Of a stretch of DNA of 64,000 bases, positions 54,919-63,789 are shown piece by piece. The DNA is from Pseudomonadota bacterium (GTDB taxonomy: Bacteria; Desulfobacterota; Desulfobulbia; Desulfobulbales; JAGXFP01). Positions within the stretch are counted from its first letter, which is position 1. Each line of letters opens with the position of its first letter. The position numbers and the translations under genes were made by a program. Under the pieces are notes generated by a model. It did not search any database. It saw only the letters and a program-made list of their open reading frames with translations, and was not told the origin of the DNA. Location: assembly GCA_018823285.1 (NCBI GenBank), contig JAHJIQ010000002.1, positions 1 to 64,000 on the forward strand, read 5' to 3'.

Positions 54919-55884
54919 CTATTCCTCTTTATCTCCGCCTTCACGTTTGTTGACCATATAAATCAGCCCGCCTAGGACAACAATCGGGTAGACCATCCCT
55001 TTGTAGATGGCATACTGGATTCCATCCGAGATGCTTGCGTAAGACTCGTGGGGCAGGTCGGGAAAACCAAGTTTGTTAAAAGGCACCCCGGCCATATGGA
55101 GAACCTGGGTTCCCCCGACTTCATACTCGCCGTAGATTTCCGGCACGTACTTGGCCGCCATCCGGGACTTGAATTCAGGGGAGGTTCTCCCGGAAAGATC
55201 GGAAATCGGGAAATCATAGTACTTTCCCGGCACCATCTGCTGCCGCCTTTTGGCTTCGTTGATCAGGGATTCGACCGGTCCGAACAATGACGCCCCGGTG
55301 GGGCACGCCTCGCAGCAGGCGGAAATTCCGCCCTTCTCAACGAGATGGCTGCAGAGCTGGCATTTGACTATTTCCGGAGTGGGATCGTCCCACTGGAATT
55401 TCGGAATATTGAAAGGGCAGGCGATCTGGCAGTAGCGGCAGCCGATGCACCTTTCCTTGTTGTAGCCGACGATGCCGTTCTCTTTATCCTTGGTCAGCGC
55501 CGAAACCGGGCAGGCTGACACACAGGACGGCTCCACACAGTGCATACAGTGCCTTTTTACAAAGGAGTACCCGTCCACACTGTCTTTAACCTGCCCTTCG
55601 CCATGCTGATATTTCTTGATAATGTTCAGCGTGGATGATGAAAGGTCGACGGGATCGTCCCAGACGCCCGGAGCCCTGGTCCGCTCCATGGGCATATTGT
55701 TCGCCTTTTTACAGGCAACCATGCAGGACTGGCAGCCGACACACAATGTCGCATCATACAGGATCCCCAATGCACCCGGCTGGTACTGCCGTTCCGTGGC
55801 AAGAGCCAGGTCCGGCTTCCCGATCACCGCCAGGACACCTCCCGAGGCGATCCCTTTCAGAAAGTCTCTTCGCCTGATTTTCAT
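54919..55884 (-). CDS. hybA: HybA-type four-cluster ferredoxin subunit
   Basis: 321 residues from ATG 55884, which begins MKIRRRDFLKG, a twin-arginine signal. Four Cys groups follow: CVGCQSCMVACKK, CMHCVEPSCVSACP, CIGCRYCQIACP, and CQLCSHLV...CCEACPTGA, for 4 [4Fe-4S] clusters. The C-terminus has a membrane anchor, MVYPIVVLGGLIYMVN. It links the hydrogenase core to HybB. Confidence 0.93.
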   Translation of the reverse strand: MKIRRRDFLKGIASGGVLAVIGKPDLALATERQYQPGALGILYDATLCVGCQSCMVACKKANNMPMERTRAPGVWDDPVDLSSSTLNIIKKYQHGEGQVKDSVDGYSFVKRHCMHCVEPSCVSACPVSALTKDKENGIVGYNKERCIGCRYCQIACPFNIPKFQWDDPTPEIVKCQLCSHLVEKGGISACCEACPTGASLFGPVESLINEAKRRQQMVPGKYYDFPISDLSGRTSPEFKSRMAAKYVPEIYGEYEVGGTQVLHMAGVPFNKLGFPDLPHESYASISDGIQYAIYKGMVYPIVVLGGLIYMVNKREGGDKEE

Positions 55885-55897
55885 GGCCTCGCTCCTG

Positions 55898-57016
55898 TTA
55901 TGAGTGGTCGCGGTCGGATTCTTTCTCACCAAGTTTCTTGGTTGCCACAGCGGCCGCGCCAATCGCCGCTCCGGCAACACCGGCGGCGAGAGCTGCAGCA
56001 CCGGCTGATATTGATGACCCTCGGTCAGCAGTTATTGGAGCATGAATCGCCGAAGGGGTGATCTGTTTGACCTCCGCCTGGGTGTGAAGCGGGATGGTGA
56101 ACCCGACCCCCTGTTCGGTACAGCCGAAGCAGGGATGCCCCGTTCCGACCGGCCAGGCCCCGGAGCCGACATCGCAGAAAGGGACCGCCGGGCAGTTAGC
56201 ATAGGTCATGGGGCCCTTGCAGCCGAGCTTATAGAGGCAGTATCCCTGACGATGTCCGTCGTCACCGAACTTCTCGGCAAAACGTCCGGCATCAAAATGG
56301 GGACGCCGCTCACAGTTTTCATGGATCAGCCGGCCGTAGGCAAATTTCGGCCGCCCTTTTTCATCGAGGGCCGGCAGCTTTTTGAAAGTCAGGAAGTGCA
56401 AAACAGTGGAAAGGAAGTTATACGGATTCGGGGGGCAACCCGGAATGGTAACAACCGTATGGCCTTTCAGTACCTGGGGCAACCCGGTGGCCCCGGTGGG
56501 ATTCGGCCCGGAGGAAGGAATGCCACCCCAGGAAGCACAGGACCCGATGGCAACCAGCGCCGCCGCCTTGGCAGCGGTTTCCTTCACGATGTCCACAAAT
56601 GGCCGGCCGGCGATCTGGCAGTAGACTCCGCCATCCTTTAACGGAATTGCGCCTTCGACCACCAGAATGAACTTGCCGTGGTTCTCCTCGATGGAGCGGT
56701 GCATAAAGTCCTCGGCCTGATGACCGGCTCCGACATTCAATGTTTCGTTATAATCAAGGGAAATGAGGTCCAGAATCAGACTTTCGAGGGTGGGGTGGGA
56801 AGGCCTGAGGAGCGTTTCGGTGCAGCCGGTACACCCCTGGCCGGACAACCAGATGACCGTTGGTCTTCTGGCCGAAGTGATGGCTTCGGCAATCTGTGGC
56901 GCAACCTCGAGAGGCAGCCCCATACTTGCAGCCATCACCGTACAGAATTTCATAAAATCACGGCGGGAAACGCCGCTCAGCCTGCCTGTAACCTTTTCAA
57001 AGTGTGTCTGCTTCAT
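55898..57016 (-). CDS. hybO: [NiFe] hydrogenase small subunit (HybO type)
   Basis: 372 residues. Twin-arginine signal SRRDFMKF in the first ~25 residues. Proximal cluster Cys in SGQGCTGCTETLL, later GSCASWGG, CPPNPYN, and distal/medial cluster Cys in HENCERRPHF, KLGCKGPMTYANC and HPCFGCTEQG. A C-terminal Ala/Gly helix (AGAAALAAGVAGAAIGAAAV) could anchor it. First gene of the hyb-hyp operon. Confidence 0.95.
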   Translation of the reverse strand: MKQTHFEKVTGRLSGVSRRDFMKFCTVMAASMGLPLEVAPQIAEAITSARRPTVIWLSGQGCTGCTETLLRPSHPTLESLILDLISLDYNETLNVGAGHQAEDFMHRSIEENHGKFILVVEGAIPLKDGGVYCQIAGRPFVDIVKETAAKAAALVAIGSCASWGGIPSSGPNPTGATGLPQVLKGHTVVTIPGCPPNPYNFLSTVLHFLTFKKLPALDEKGRPKFAYGRLIHENCERRPHFDAGRFAEKFGDDGHRQGYCLYKLGCKGPMTYANCPAVPFCDVGSGAWPVGTGHPCFGCTEQGVGFTIPLHTQAEVKQITPSAIHAPITADRGSSISAGAAALAAGVAGAAIGAAAVATKKLGEKESDRDHS

Positions 57017-57341
57017 TTATCCCCTCTTTGATTAGGGTTTAAGTCGGTCTCACAATGAGGCCGGTTTGCTCTGGTGAAAACCTTAACACATCTATGTCGT
57101 TGCCCGCCGTCGCAACTGACGGAATGCTCATCATGGCTTCGGGGCTCGGGCTGCAAGCCTCTTTTTTACACCACCAAAACTGAATCAAGTCAAGAAAATT
57201 TCCTGAATCGCGATTCAGCTTTCCGTGATATTTCCGCAACAAATACTATTATCCAAATGATTTCACGTTTCATGGGAACATTTCCATCTTTTTTTAAAAA
57301 TTTATTTTAGCCTTCAATTTTTTGCAGTACCCTTCCGGCCC
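57017..57341. other. Divergent promoter region between hybO and the SPL-family gene
   Basis: 325 gene-free bases separating divergent genes. The part near 57230-57310 is AT-rich, with TTTTTTTAAAAATTTATTTT. No confident -24/-12 or -35/-10 element or operator can be named. Confidence 0.45.
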
Positions 57342-58505
57342 ATGACAAAAAGAAATCACTCCTTAAATTCAGGTCTGATCGACCCGGCCACTCTGCTCAG
57401 GGAAATCCTAGTCGAGGAGAGCGCCTCCGGATACCCCCTTGCCCGCGAAATTCTTGCCCGGGCTGGAAAAATTCCGTTTAAGGTTGTCCCGGACGGATAT
57501 AATCCCATGGCCGCCGATGAAAAAAAAAGCAGGACCGATTTTACCGGGAACCTGAACCGGGGCAAGAACATCCTGCTCCTCACCATCAACCGGGGCAGGT
57601 TTTTCAAGCCCTGTCCGGCCACCCGTGAATATCGCTGTTGTGATTATCAGGTGCTGAACATCGGCATGAACTGCCCGATGGACTGTGTGTACTGCATCCT
57701 TCAGTCCTACCTCAACAATCCCTGGCTCTCGTTTTTCGTAAACACCGACGACCTGTTAAATGAAATGGAAGCAGCGTTCCGGGCAGAACCGGAGCGGTTA
57801 TGGCGAATCGGGACCGGTGAATTCACCGACAGCATGGCCCTTGACAGCCTGACCGGGTTGAGCGGAATTCTGATAGATTTCATGAAAGATAAAGAAAATG
57901 CGGTCCTTGAGCTGAAGACCAAGAGCGCTTACATCGAAAACCTGAAAGGGCTCGACCATGGCGGCAGAACCATCCTCGCGTGGTCTTTGAACAGCCCGCC
58001 GATCATGGGACGGGAGGAGCTGAAAACAGCGTCTCTCAACCAGCGGCTTGATGCGGCGGCTGAATGCGCTGCCCTCGGTTATCGGCTGGCCTTTCATTTC
58101 GACCCGATCATCCATCACCCCGGCTGGCAGGATGGATACTGCAGCACCATTCAGACTCTGTATGCAAAGGTTCCGGCAGAAAGCATCGTCTGGATCAGCA
58201 TGGGCTGCCTCAGGTACATCCCGAAACTGAAAGAAATAGCCACCGACCGTTTCCCTAAATCAAGATTTTTTTACGATGAATTCGTCATGGGGTTGGACGG
58301 CAAAAGCCGCTACTTCCGCACCCAAAGAACAGAGATGTACAAACAGATCTACAGCGAGCTGAAACGTTTTGCCGCAGAATCAACCTGTATCTACCTGTGC
58401 ATGGAAAGCGACGAGATCTGGCAGGAGGTTTTCGGGTACACCCCAAGTGAACACTCCACTCTGCCGACCATGCTCGACCGCGCCGCGGGGCTTCAGAACA
58501 GCTGA
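57342..58505 (+). CDS. Radical SAM protein, spore photoproduct lyase (SPL) family
   Basis: 387 residues. Radical SAM motif CPMDCVYCILQSYL near residue 115, followed by the SPL-like WRIGTGEFTDSMALD, LELKTKS, LAWSLNSP and FHFDPIIHHPGW blocks. True SPL repairs spore thymine dimers; this lineage is not expected to make endospores, so the substrate is probably different. The first ~90 residues are a less conserved N-terminal domain. Confidence 0.87.
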   Translation: MTKRNHSLNSGLIDPATLLREILVEESASGYPLAREILARAGKIPFKVVPDGYNPMAADEKKSRTDFTGNLNRGKNILLLTINRGRFFKPCPATREYRCCDYQVLNIGMNCPMDCVYCILQSYLNNPWLSFFVNTDDLLNEMEAAFRAEPERLWRIGTGEFTDSMALDSLTGLSGILIDFMKDKENAVLELKTKSAYIENLKGLDHGGRTILAWSLNSPPIMGREELKTASLNQRLDAAAECAALGYRLAFHFDPIIHHPGWQDGYCSTIQTLYAKVPAESIVWISMGCLRYIPKLKEIATDRFPKSRFFYDEFVMGLDGKSRYFRTQRTEMYKQIYSELKRFAAESTCIYLCMESDEIWQEVFGYTPSEHSTLPTMLDRAAGLQNS

Positions 58506-58526
58506 TTCCGGACCCGGAAAAAATTC

Positions 58527-58763
58527 CTAGTGGATTTGCGGAGATGAATCTCTTCCGCTGCAACTCTTGTGATAGTCGATAATGGCATTGATCTCGGCTG
58601 GCGACATCTGACCGAGGGCCTTGCTCAGATTGTCGGCATTCAATTTCCGGATATTTCTGACCGGACAATCGAGATTCAGCAGATTATGCCCATGTGGGCA
58701 ATGTTCAACCAGAGTTTTTACTTCCTGCAACTTCAGATTGTGTCCGTCATTATTCTTCGCCAT
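58527..58763 (-). CDS. Small conserved-looking protein, function unknown
   Basis: 78 residues with HCPHGHNLLNLDCPVRNIRKL, two Cys-Pro motifs that could bind metal, and a helical C-terminal half (ALGQMSPAEINAIIDYHKSC). Its start overlaps the stop of the upstream small gene by one base (TAATG). No family recognised. Confidence 0.7.
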   Translation of the reverse strand: MAKNNDGHNLKLQEVKTLVEHCPHGHNLLNLDCPVRNIRKLNADNLSKALGQMSPAEINAIIDYHKSCSGRDSSPQIH

Positions 58764-58978
58764 TATCGGTCCCCCTTAATTGAATAATGATAAGAGTTAC
58801 TGTCCCCATTATACTCTTGGTGGATTTTTCCCACAAGGCGCAGACTTTTCCCTGCAAAATTTGAGAAACTCATAAAAACCTGTTCCCTCTCCAGTTCCTG
58901 CAGAAAACTTTCCCGGCAGGGCCATTCCGGCAAATCGTCCCCTTGGAAGCGCAGAGCAAACACCCTCTCGTCAAGCAA
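58763..58978 (-). CDS. Small protein, function unknown
   Basis: 71 residues, no membrane segment, sequence not recognised. Support comes mainly from the TAATG coupling to the next small gene and normal amino-acid composition. No clear ribosome-binding site can be cited. Confidence 0.5.
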   Translation of the reverse strand: MLDERVFALRFQGDDLPEWPCRESFLQELEREQVFMSFSNFAGKSLRLVGKIHQEYNGDSNSYHYSIKGDR

Positions 58979-59097
58979 TTTTCACCCTCGGAAAACAATT
59001 GCCTTTAAACGGCGAGAAACTTGTATTAGAGTCTTTTTTTGACAACCCCGTCCGGCCGGGATCACAACATCCTCGGCGTGACGGCAACTGAACCCTT

Positions 59098-59158
59098 TTT
59101 TCACCCTTCGGGTACACGTTTCGTACGAGCAGGCTAGCTGCTCAACCGAAGCTTGATA
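59098..59158 (+). repeat. REP-like element, family C, copy 4
   Basis: TTTCACCCTTCGGGTACACG, TTTCGTAC, hairpin GAGCAGGCTAGCTGCTC, then AACCGAAGCTTGATA; matches copy 3 over its full length. It lies 35 bases ahead of ssb. Confidence 0.88.
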
Positions 59159-59193
59159 CCTGTAATCAACTCTTTATCAGCAAGGAATGAAAG

Positions 59194-59598
59194 ATGATCA
59201 ACAAGGCAATTCTCATCGGCAACCTCGGAGGGGACCCGGAAATGCGCTATACCCAGAGCGGAAGCGCTGTGGCCAATTTCAATCTGGCCACCACCGAAAC
59301 CTGGACCAAGGACGGCAAGAAAGAAGAAAAAACAGAATGGCACAGGATTGTCGCTTTTCAGCGCCTCGGGGAGATCTGCGGCGAATACCTCTCCAAGGGA
59401 AGCCGGGTGTATATCGAGGGCAAGATCCAGACCCGTCAGTGGGAAGACCGTGACGGCAACAAAAGATACACGACCGAAATCGTCGCCCGGGAGATGAAGA
59501 TGTTGAGCCCCCGTGGCTCCGGAGGAGACCAGATGCCCTCCTACAACGATGAGCCGCCCCTGCCTGAACCATCAATGGGGGATGATGTTCCGTTTTAA
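59194..59598 (+). CDS. ssb: Single-stranded DNA-binding protein
   Basis: 134 residues. OB-fold with [21 protein letters not shown] and [24 protein letters not shown], then a short linker and the acidic C-terminal tip DDVPF that binds partner proteins. Complete. Confidence 0.97.
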   Translation: MINKAILIGNLGGDPEMRYTQSGSAVANFNLATTETWTKDGKKEEKTEWHRIVAFQRLGEICGEYLSKGSRVYIEGKIQTRQWEDRDGNKRYTTEIVAREMKMLSPRGSGGDQMPSYNDEPPLPEPSMGDDVPF

Positions 59599-59750
59599 CC
59601 CCTTGTTTCAAATCTCGGTTTGAGCGCCTTAAAAGCAGCGGGAAATCTCACTGTTTGAAACTGGGCGCAGAGCACCGGATGAGGATCTTCGTTTCTCCGG
59701 TTATTCTGCCGTTTTAGAACAGTGGCTCTCCGCTGTCTCAGTCCTGTGAA

Positions 59751-59792
59751 AAAGAGCCTTTCGCGCACTGCTGTCGAAAGGCTCTTTTTTTC
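59751..59792 (+). terminator. Rho-independent terminator downstream of ssb
   Basis: AAAGAGCCTTTCG and CGAAAGGCTCTTT pair over 13 bp; T7 follows. It sits 150 bases after ssb and just before cbpA. Confidence 0.88.
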
Positions 59793-59887
59793 TTGATTCG
59801 ACCGCAACTTGACACACCGGCCAAGCAAAATTATATGTTTGGCAGACAGAAAAATTTAATTACAACCGCTAACCGGAACTAAATTTC

Positions 59888-60847
59888 ATGGACTACTATA
59901 AAGTACTCGGTGTCGACCGGAAGGCCGACGCGGGTCAGATCAAAAAAGCGTATCGCAAACTCGCCCTCAAATATCACCCCGACCGCAACAAGGGGGATAA
60001 AGAAGCGGAAGAGACATTTAAAAAGATCAGTGAAGCGTATGCCGTTCTGTCCGACAAGGAGAAAAGGCAGCAATACGACACCTTCGGTGCGGAAGGCTTC
60101 CAGCAACGATACAGTCAGGAAGACATTTTCCGTAACGTTGACCTGGGCGACATCTTAAAAGAGTTCGGAATCAATTTCGGCGGCGGCGCCACCTCATTCA
60201 CCTTTGGCTCCTCCAGAGGAGGGACGGGAGCAAATCCCTTCGGTGCTTTTTTCCAGCAGGGTGGCGGACAACCCGGTGGCGGCTGACGCTCTTCTTCCTT
60301 TGGAGGCGGTCAGTCTCATCAAATAAAGGGGAACGATCTCAGTCTGGAAATGGCCATCACCCTGCCTGAAGTTCTGCACGGCGCAGAAAAAACCATCTCC
60401 CTCGGACGGGGTCTTTCCTCTGAAAAAGTTTCAGTAAAAATCCCTGCCGGAATATCCAGCGGTAAGAAACTCCGAGTTTCTGGAAAAGGATCTCCATCCC
60501 AGATGGGCGGCCCTCCGGGAGACCTCTATCTCCTGATCAAAGTTCTGCCCCATCCGGACTATATCCGTGATGATGACAACCTGATTATGGACAGGAAAAT
60601 CCCTTTCAGCGCAGCGGTCCTCGGCGCCACCATTGAGGTGCCGACTCTGGAGGGGAAAAAGCTGCAGGTCAAGGTGCCGGCAGGAACCCAAGCCAACGCC
60701 AGGCTTCGCCTTAAAGGCCATGGCCTACCCACGGGGCCCAAGGGACCCCGGGGAGACCTGTTCGTGAAAGTCAATCTGGAAGTGCCCACAAAACTGAACA
60801 AAAACCAGAAAAAACTCCTGGATGAACTCCAGGAGGCGGGCTTATAG
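59888..60847 (+). pseudogene. cbpA: CbpA-type DnaJ co-chaperone interrupted by an in-frame TGA
   Basis: The J domain ([25 protein letters not shown] in KYHPDRNK) and Gly/Phe linker run to TGA 60284-60286. The same frame then continues through RSSSFGGGQSHQIKGNDLSLEM to the complete C-terminal substrate-binding domains (ITLPEVLHGAEKTISL onward) until 60847. No zinc-finger domain, so CbpA-like. Without the TGA the gene would be a normal 319-residue protein. I find no convincing SECIS after this TGA, so a nonsense mutation or base-call error is likelier than Sec. Re-initiation near ATG 60350 could make the C-terminal part separately. Confidence 0.8.
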
Positions 60848-61732
60848 TTTTTTGCCGGTGATCTTCTCCAGCGCCTCTTGATAACGATCAGAGGTCCTGG
60901 TCAGGACCTCTCCCGGCAGCCGCGGCGCCGGGGGGGTCTTGTCCCAATCCAGCGAAGAGAGATAGTCCCGAAGATACTGTTTATCGAAACTCGGCTGTCC
61001 CTGGCCGGTTTTATACTGGTCAACCGGCCAGAATCTCGATGAATCCGGAGTCAACACCTCATCGATCAGAATCAGTTCATCACCATCCCAGCCCAGTTCG
61101 AATTTGGTATCTGCAATGATGATGCCTTTGGACCTCGCGTAATCGGCCGCTTTTTCGTAGAGGGCCACACAGACCTCGGCGATCCTCCTGGTCTCGTTGG
61201 CCCCGACGATCTCCTCCATTTTTTCCAGAGAGATGTTTTCATCGTGCATCCCCTGTTCCGCCTTGGTGGAAGGTGTAAAAAGAACCTGCGGGAACTTCTC
61301 AGATTCCTTCATCCCTGCGGGCAGCTTGAAACCGCAGACAGTCGTCCCTTTCTGATACGATTTCCAGAAAGAGCCGGAGATATACCCCCGGACAATACAT
61401 TCAACCGGCAGGGGTTTTGCCTTTTTCACCAGCATGCTGCGCCCGGCAAGATCCTCGGCATAAGGGGCGCAGGAGGCGGGATATTGCTTCACATCGGCCG
61501 TGATGAGATGGGTCGGAATGACGTCTTTTAAAAAATCAAACCAGAACAGGGACAGGCTCGTGAGTATCCTGCCCTTGTCCGGCACCGGCTCTTCCATAAC
61601 CACGTCAAAGGCGGAAATCCTGTCTGTAGCAACCATCAACAGTTTATCATCCACCTCATAGAGGTCCCGGACCTTGCCGCGATGAACAAGTTTCAGATCG
61701 GGAAAATTTGTTTCAGTAATTGCAGTTGTCAT
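60842..61732 (-). CDS. purC: Phosphoribosylaminoimidazole-succinocarboxamide synthase
   Basis: 296 residues from ATG 61732 (GAGGGTGAG upstream). SAICAR synthase of purine synthesis: HRGKVRDLYEVDDKLLMVATDRISAFDVV in outline, PVECIVRGYISGSFWKSYQKG, and DTKFELGWDGDELILIDEVLTPDSSRFW. Its 3' end overlaps the convergent cbpA by six bases. Confidence 0.96.
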   Translation of the reverse strand: MTTAITETNFPDLKLVHRGKVRDLYEVDDKLLMVATDRISAFDVVMEEPVPDKGRILTSLSLFWFDFLKDVIPTHLITADVKQYPASCAPYAEDLAGRSMLVKKAKPLPVECIVRGYISGSFWKSYQKGTTVCGFKLPAGMKESEKFPQVLFTPSTKAEQGMHDENISLEKMEEIVGANETRRIAEVCVALYEKAADYARSKGIIIADTKFELGWDGDELILIDEVLTPDSSRFWPVDQYKTGQGQPSFDKQYLRDYLSSLDWDKTPPAPRLPGEVLTRTSDRYQEALEKITGKKL

Positions 61733-61798
61733 CGTCTCACCCTCTTGACTCAATATTTTCTAAAATATATTCCCTGCCGACTATTCGATATTCTTTTT

Positions 61799-63703
61799 TC
61801 AGGTCCGGTGAAACCATTTCCTGATTTCATCCGCAGAAAAAAATCTCACCACTGGCCGACCATGGGGGCAATGGGAGAAGACATCATTTTTCTCCATCTC
61901 GCCGAGCAAACTTTCCAGCTCGGGGAGCAGCAGGGAATGATTGGCCTTGATCGCCGCCTTGCAGGCCATTCCGGCCAGCAGGTGATCAAGGGAGGCCCTG
62001 CCGCCCCTAGCAGTTCCGTCGTCGGCAAGCTGCCGCATGACAGAGAAGAAAACCTCTTCCGGCGGCAGATGAGACATGATGGCAGGAATTGCCTTCAAAA
62101 CATAGGTCGAACCGCCGAACTCCTGAAGTTCGAGCCCCAGCCTTGCAAGTTCCCCGCCCTCCTCCTCAATGACCCCAATCTCCTCGGCGGCAAGCTCCAT
62201 GGTCTTCGGGAACATCAGCCTCTGGCTGGCCAGTCTCCCTGCCGCCAGCTGGTTTTTCAGCCGCTCGAAGATCAATCTTTCCTGGGCGGCATGCTGGTCA
62301 ATGGCCACCAGCCCATCCTTCCCTTCGCAGAGGATATAGGAATCAAACAGCTGGCCGATGACCCTCAGTTGCCCCATCCGTTTTTCCGCTTCAGTTCCGG
62401 CGGCTCTCCTTTCAGGCTCATGACCCTCGGTCCCGGTTGAGCCATCCGGGGGACTCCCCAATCGGGCAGCAGATGTCTCCCCGACCTGAACATCATAACG
62501 GACAACGGGTTCCGAGAACAGCGAAGCCGGGACGGTCTTCTCAATCTTTGTCTCCCGGGGGGCAGCAGACTCCCTGGGGAAAGCAGCAGCGTCCCGCGCC
62601 ACATGCCGGTCCGGAAAAAGACGCTCCTTCTCGGCGGTCGCCCCGATACCGCCCTGAACAGGACTCCGCCCCCCACCGAAAAGCGCCGTTCTGATCCCGC
62701 TCTGGTAGTTCAACAATGCCTGCCCGACCGCAGAAACGATGGCCTGATGGACCTGCCCGGATTTATGAAATCTCACTTCCTGCTTGGTCGGATGGACGTT
62801 GACATCAATCACATTGGCGGGCAGGTCAAGGGAGATCACTCCGGCGGGCTGGCGGCCAATCATCAGAAAGTTCCTCATCCCTTCCGCAACCGCATGGGTA
62901 ATCAGGCGATCCCGCACCGGCCGGCCGTTGACAAAGGCCCTGAGCCGGGCAGCCGGGCCATGGGGCTGGTCGGGAGGCAGAAGGAAACCGGAAACCTTCA
63001 GTTCCGTTCCAGCATCAGCAGCGGCCAGGTCAAGAAGGACCTCCTCCCCGCCAAGACCGAGGAGCAGCCTGATCCTGGAAACAACGCCGCTCTTTCCCAC
63101 CCCGGGAAGAGCAAGAATTTCCCGGCCGTTCACCGCATACTTCAGTGAACACTCAGGGGAAACCAGTCCGTAGTTTTTGACAACCTCATCGATATGGGCA
63201 AGTTCGGTGCGGGTGGTTTTCAGGAATTTTTTTCTGGCCGGAACATTGCCGAACAGGTCTCTCACCTCGACCACCGTTCCGCGCTGACAGCCCATTTCAT
63301 GGACCTTCACAACCTTGCCGAAACGCACTTCAACCTTACATCCCAGTGGAAAGTCAACCGGTCTGGAGGTGATGGACATTCTGGATACCGAAGCAATGCT
63401 GGGGACCGCCTCACCCCGGAAACCGAGGGTCTTGATTTGATCGAGTTCTTCTACGGACGAGATCTTGCTGGTCGCGTGTCTTTCAAGACAGAGGAGGACA
63501 TCGTCCTGGTCCATGCCCCCACCGTCATCGATCACCCGCAACAGGGACGTGCCGCCACCCTCAACCTGAATGGAGATATTCCGGGCCCCGGCGTCAAGGG
63601 AGTTCTCCAGGAGTTCCTTGACAACCGACGCAGGCCTCTCGACAACCTCTCCGGCAGCGATCTGGTTCGCCAGATTCTCGGGAAGTATCCTTATTCTGGA
63701 CAA
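61799..63703 (-). CDS. mutL: DNA mismatch repair protein MutL
   Basis: 634 residues from TTG 63703; an in-frame stop is just upstream. N-terminal GHKL ATPase: IAAGEVVERPASVVKELLENSLDAG, DDGGGM and GFRGEAVPSI. A Pro/Arg-rich linker (about 350-435) precedes the dimerisation and endonuclease domain with DQHAAQERLIFE, AIKANHSL and CPHGRP. The endonuclease motif suggests a nicking MutL of the type found in bacteria without MutH. Confidence 0.96.
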   Translation of the reverse strand: MSRIRILPENLANQIAAGEVVERPASVVKELLENSLDAGARNISIQVEGGGTSLLRVIDDGGGMDQDDVLLCLERHATSKISSVEELDQIKTLGFRGEAVPSIASVSRMSITSRPVDFPLGCKVEVRFGKVVKVHEMGCQRGTVVEVRDLFGNVPARKKFLKTTRTELAHIDEVVKNYGLVSPECSLKYAVNGREILALPGVGKSGVVSRIRLLLGLGGEEVLLDLAAADAGTELKVSGFLLPPDQPHGPAARLRAFVNGRPVRDRLITHAVAEGMRNFLMIGRQPAGVISLDLPANVIDVNVHPTKQEVRFHKSGQVHQAIVSAVGQALLNYQSGIRTALFGGGRSPVQGGIGATAEKERLFPDRHVARDAAAFPRESAAPRETKIEKTVPASLFSEPVVRYDVQVGETSAARLGSPPDGSTGTEGHEPERRAAGTEAEKRMGQLRVIGQLFDSYILCEGKDGLVAIDQHAAQERLIFERLKNQLAAGRLASQRLMFPKTMELAAEEIGVIEEEGGELARLGLELQEFGGSTYVLKAIPAIMSHLPPEEVFFSVMRQLADDGTARGGRASLDHLLAGMACKAAIKANHSLLLPELESLLGEMEKNDVFSHCPHGRPVVRFFSADEIRKWFHRT

Positions 63704-63789
63704 TGGTCACACGCCCCGGTCGGTTTGAGATGATACATCCCTCGACAGCAGCCCCCCGGATGGAATTGAACCGGGCTGGATGATCTCAA

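Noticed and set aside
60284..60286. Selenocysteine at the cbpA in-frame TGA
   Set aside because: No hairpin with the required distance, stem and loop G was found; the linker position has no expected Cys in relatives I know.
63745..63785. tRNA-like T-arm (GGTTCAATTCC) on the minus strand
   Set aside because: No matching acceptor, D or anticodon arms around it; it is probably a chance or terminator-like hairpin.
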